A stretch of DNA of 64,000 bases from contig CAKQCB010000004.1 in assembly GCA_934216615.1 (NCBI GenBank), positions 434,001 through 498,000 of the forward strand. The letters are read 5' to 3'. The notes under the pieces were generated by a model, which ran no database searches, was not told where the DNA came from, and saw only the letters and a list, made by a program, of their open reading frames with translations. Of this stretch, positions 63,513-64,000 are shown one piece after another. The stretch comes from an uncultured Anaerolineae bacterium (lineage in GTDB: Bacteria; Chloroflexota; Anaerolineae; Aggregatilineales; Phototrophicaceae). Numbering within the stretch: position 1 is the stretch's first letter; every line of letters begins with the position of its first letter. Made by a program: the position numbers and the translations under genes.

Positions 63513-64000
63513 TTGTTTATAACAGAAATTAAGCGTGTATTCTCCGGTTCCATGTTCTATGTCTCCGTAATAATAACACTTATATTGCTCTTTTATGGCA
63601 TTTATGACTATGCCTTTGCTAGTGGATTTTTTCCAATTTCAGAAGAAATTTTAGCACTTGGAAACACTGATCCTCATCTTTTTAATACTTTTGATGCAGT
63701 GTTGTGGTCTCGGATCAGAGTATTAAGTCTTCCCGCCCCATTACTAGCAGCATTACCATTTGCAGCATCACTGGCAATTGATCGCAATAGCTTATTTCTT
63801 AATTCATTATTACCACGCACGAATAGAACTCGTTACATAATTTCCAAGTTTTGTGTTAATGGCCTTGCTGGTGGCTTAGCACTTGCACTTCCACATATTA
63901 TTATTTATTTGATTGCTTACTTGATTTTCCCTGAAGGAATTATAACTTACGAGGGACAATCACGCATGAATGTCACTGGATCATTCACTTGGCTTTATGA
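63513..64000 (+). CDS. ABC-2-type permease-like membrane protein, truncated by window edge
   Basis: The frame opens at TTG 63513 (MFITEIKRVFSGSMFYVSV), six to seven bases after AGGAGG, and runs off the right edge after about 162 residues. Residues 12-40 form one helix (SVIITLILLFYGIYDYAFA), and helices follow at about 85-100 and 125-145 (NGLAGGLALALPHIIIYLIA). This fits an ABC-2-like permease N-terminal half, but the ATPase is not visible. Codon use is AT-rich, unlike the rest of the window, which suggests acquisition by transfer. Function is unknown. Confidence 0.6.
   Translation, partial: MFITEIKRVFSGSMFYVSVIITLILLFYGIYDYAFASGFFPISEEILALGNTDPHLFNTFDAVLWSRIRVLSLPAPLLAALPFAASLAIDRNSLFLNSLLPRTNRTRYIISKFCVNGLAGGLALALPHIIIYLIAYLIFPEGIITYEGQSRMNVTGSFTWLY

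Overview
The window looks like chromosomal DNA from a member of the Chloroflexota, most likely an Anaerolineae-type lineage. This is an inference from gene style: secreted proteins with Pro/Thr-rich linkers, a SUMF1-domain lipid-anchored or membrane protein, many GT-C membrane glycosyltransferase-like proteins, a lone Flp-type pilin, an ATP-dependent ClpC and abundant short palindromic repeats after genes. Base composition is close to balanced, with an AT-richer right edge. No rRNA, tRNA, CRISPR array, transposase or phage gene was seen.

Layout. 1-6.7 kb: a truncated gene, a HerA-type ATPase, a fucose-isomerase-like enzyme, a DUF1232 membrane protein and a PP2C-like/transmembrane/propeller protein. 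6.7-12 kb (minus strand): a SUMF1-domain membrane protein, a Flp pilin and a 1012-residue PAS/GAF hybrid sensor kinase. 12.2-17.2 kb: an epimerase-pseudouridine synthase-glycosyltransferase run, facing a two-gene unit of a small GTPase and an unknown partner. 17.5-19.4 kb: a GNAT acetyltransferase, a small unknown gene and an orphan metal-type ABC ATPase. 19.4-24 kb: four tandem paralogous lipoprotein-like genes, each with its own terminator, next to a CbpA-type DnaJ. 25.3-28.5 kb: a 58-residue gene coupled to MoxR and DUF58 genes, then a secreted LysM-like protein. 29.1-36.5 kb: a methyltransferase followed by three overlapping GT-C-like membrane protein genes. 36.9-41.6 kb: oppF/oppD, a nucleotidyltransferase, a double SWIM-finger protein and a small membrane protein. 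41.7-48.4 kb: a GT39-type protein, a kinase-receiver-HTH fusion and small secreted, RNA-ligase, TVP38 and kinase genes. 48.6-54.2 kb: homospermidine synthase with an apparent ATA start, a molybdopterin-fold protein, a Nudix hydrolase and two overlapping MFS genes. 54.4-63.1 kb: an unknown membrane/coiled-coil protein, clpC and a pstSCAB phosphate operon. The right edge holds the beginning of an AT-rich permease gene.

How it fits together. The cell-envelope theme is strong: four or five polytopic glycosyltransferase-like proteins, a methyltransferase and epimerase, and many secreted or lipid-anchored proteins with Pro/Thr linkers. Signalling is represented by the PAS kinase, the kinase-receiver-HTH fusion, the degenerate PP2C protein and the GTPase pair. 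Phosphate uptake, peptide uptake ATPases, polyamine synthesis and protein quality control are ordinary housekeeping.

The most notable items are: the four-gene lipoprotein array, whose N-terminal halves diverge between nearly identical C-terminal halves and flanks; the ATA start of the homospermidine synthase; the Ser/Thr kinase-receiver-LuxR-type HTH fusion; the GTPase/partner unit; and a composite palindromic repeat family present at three loci, one copy of which supplies the last codons of a membrane protein.
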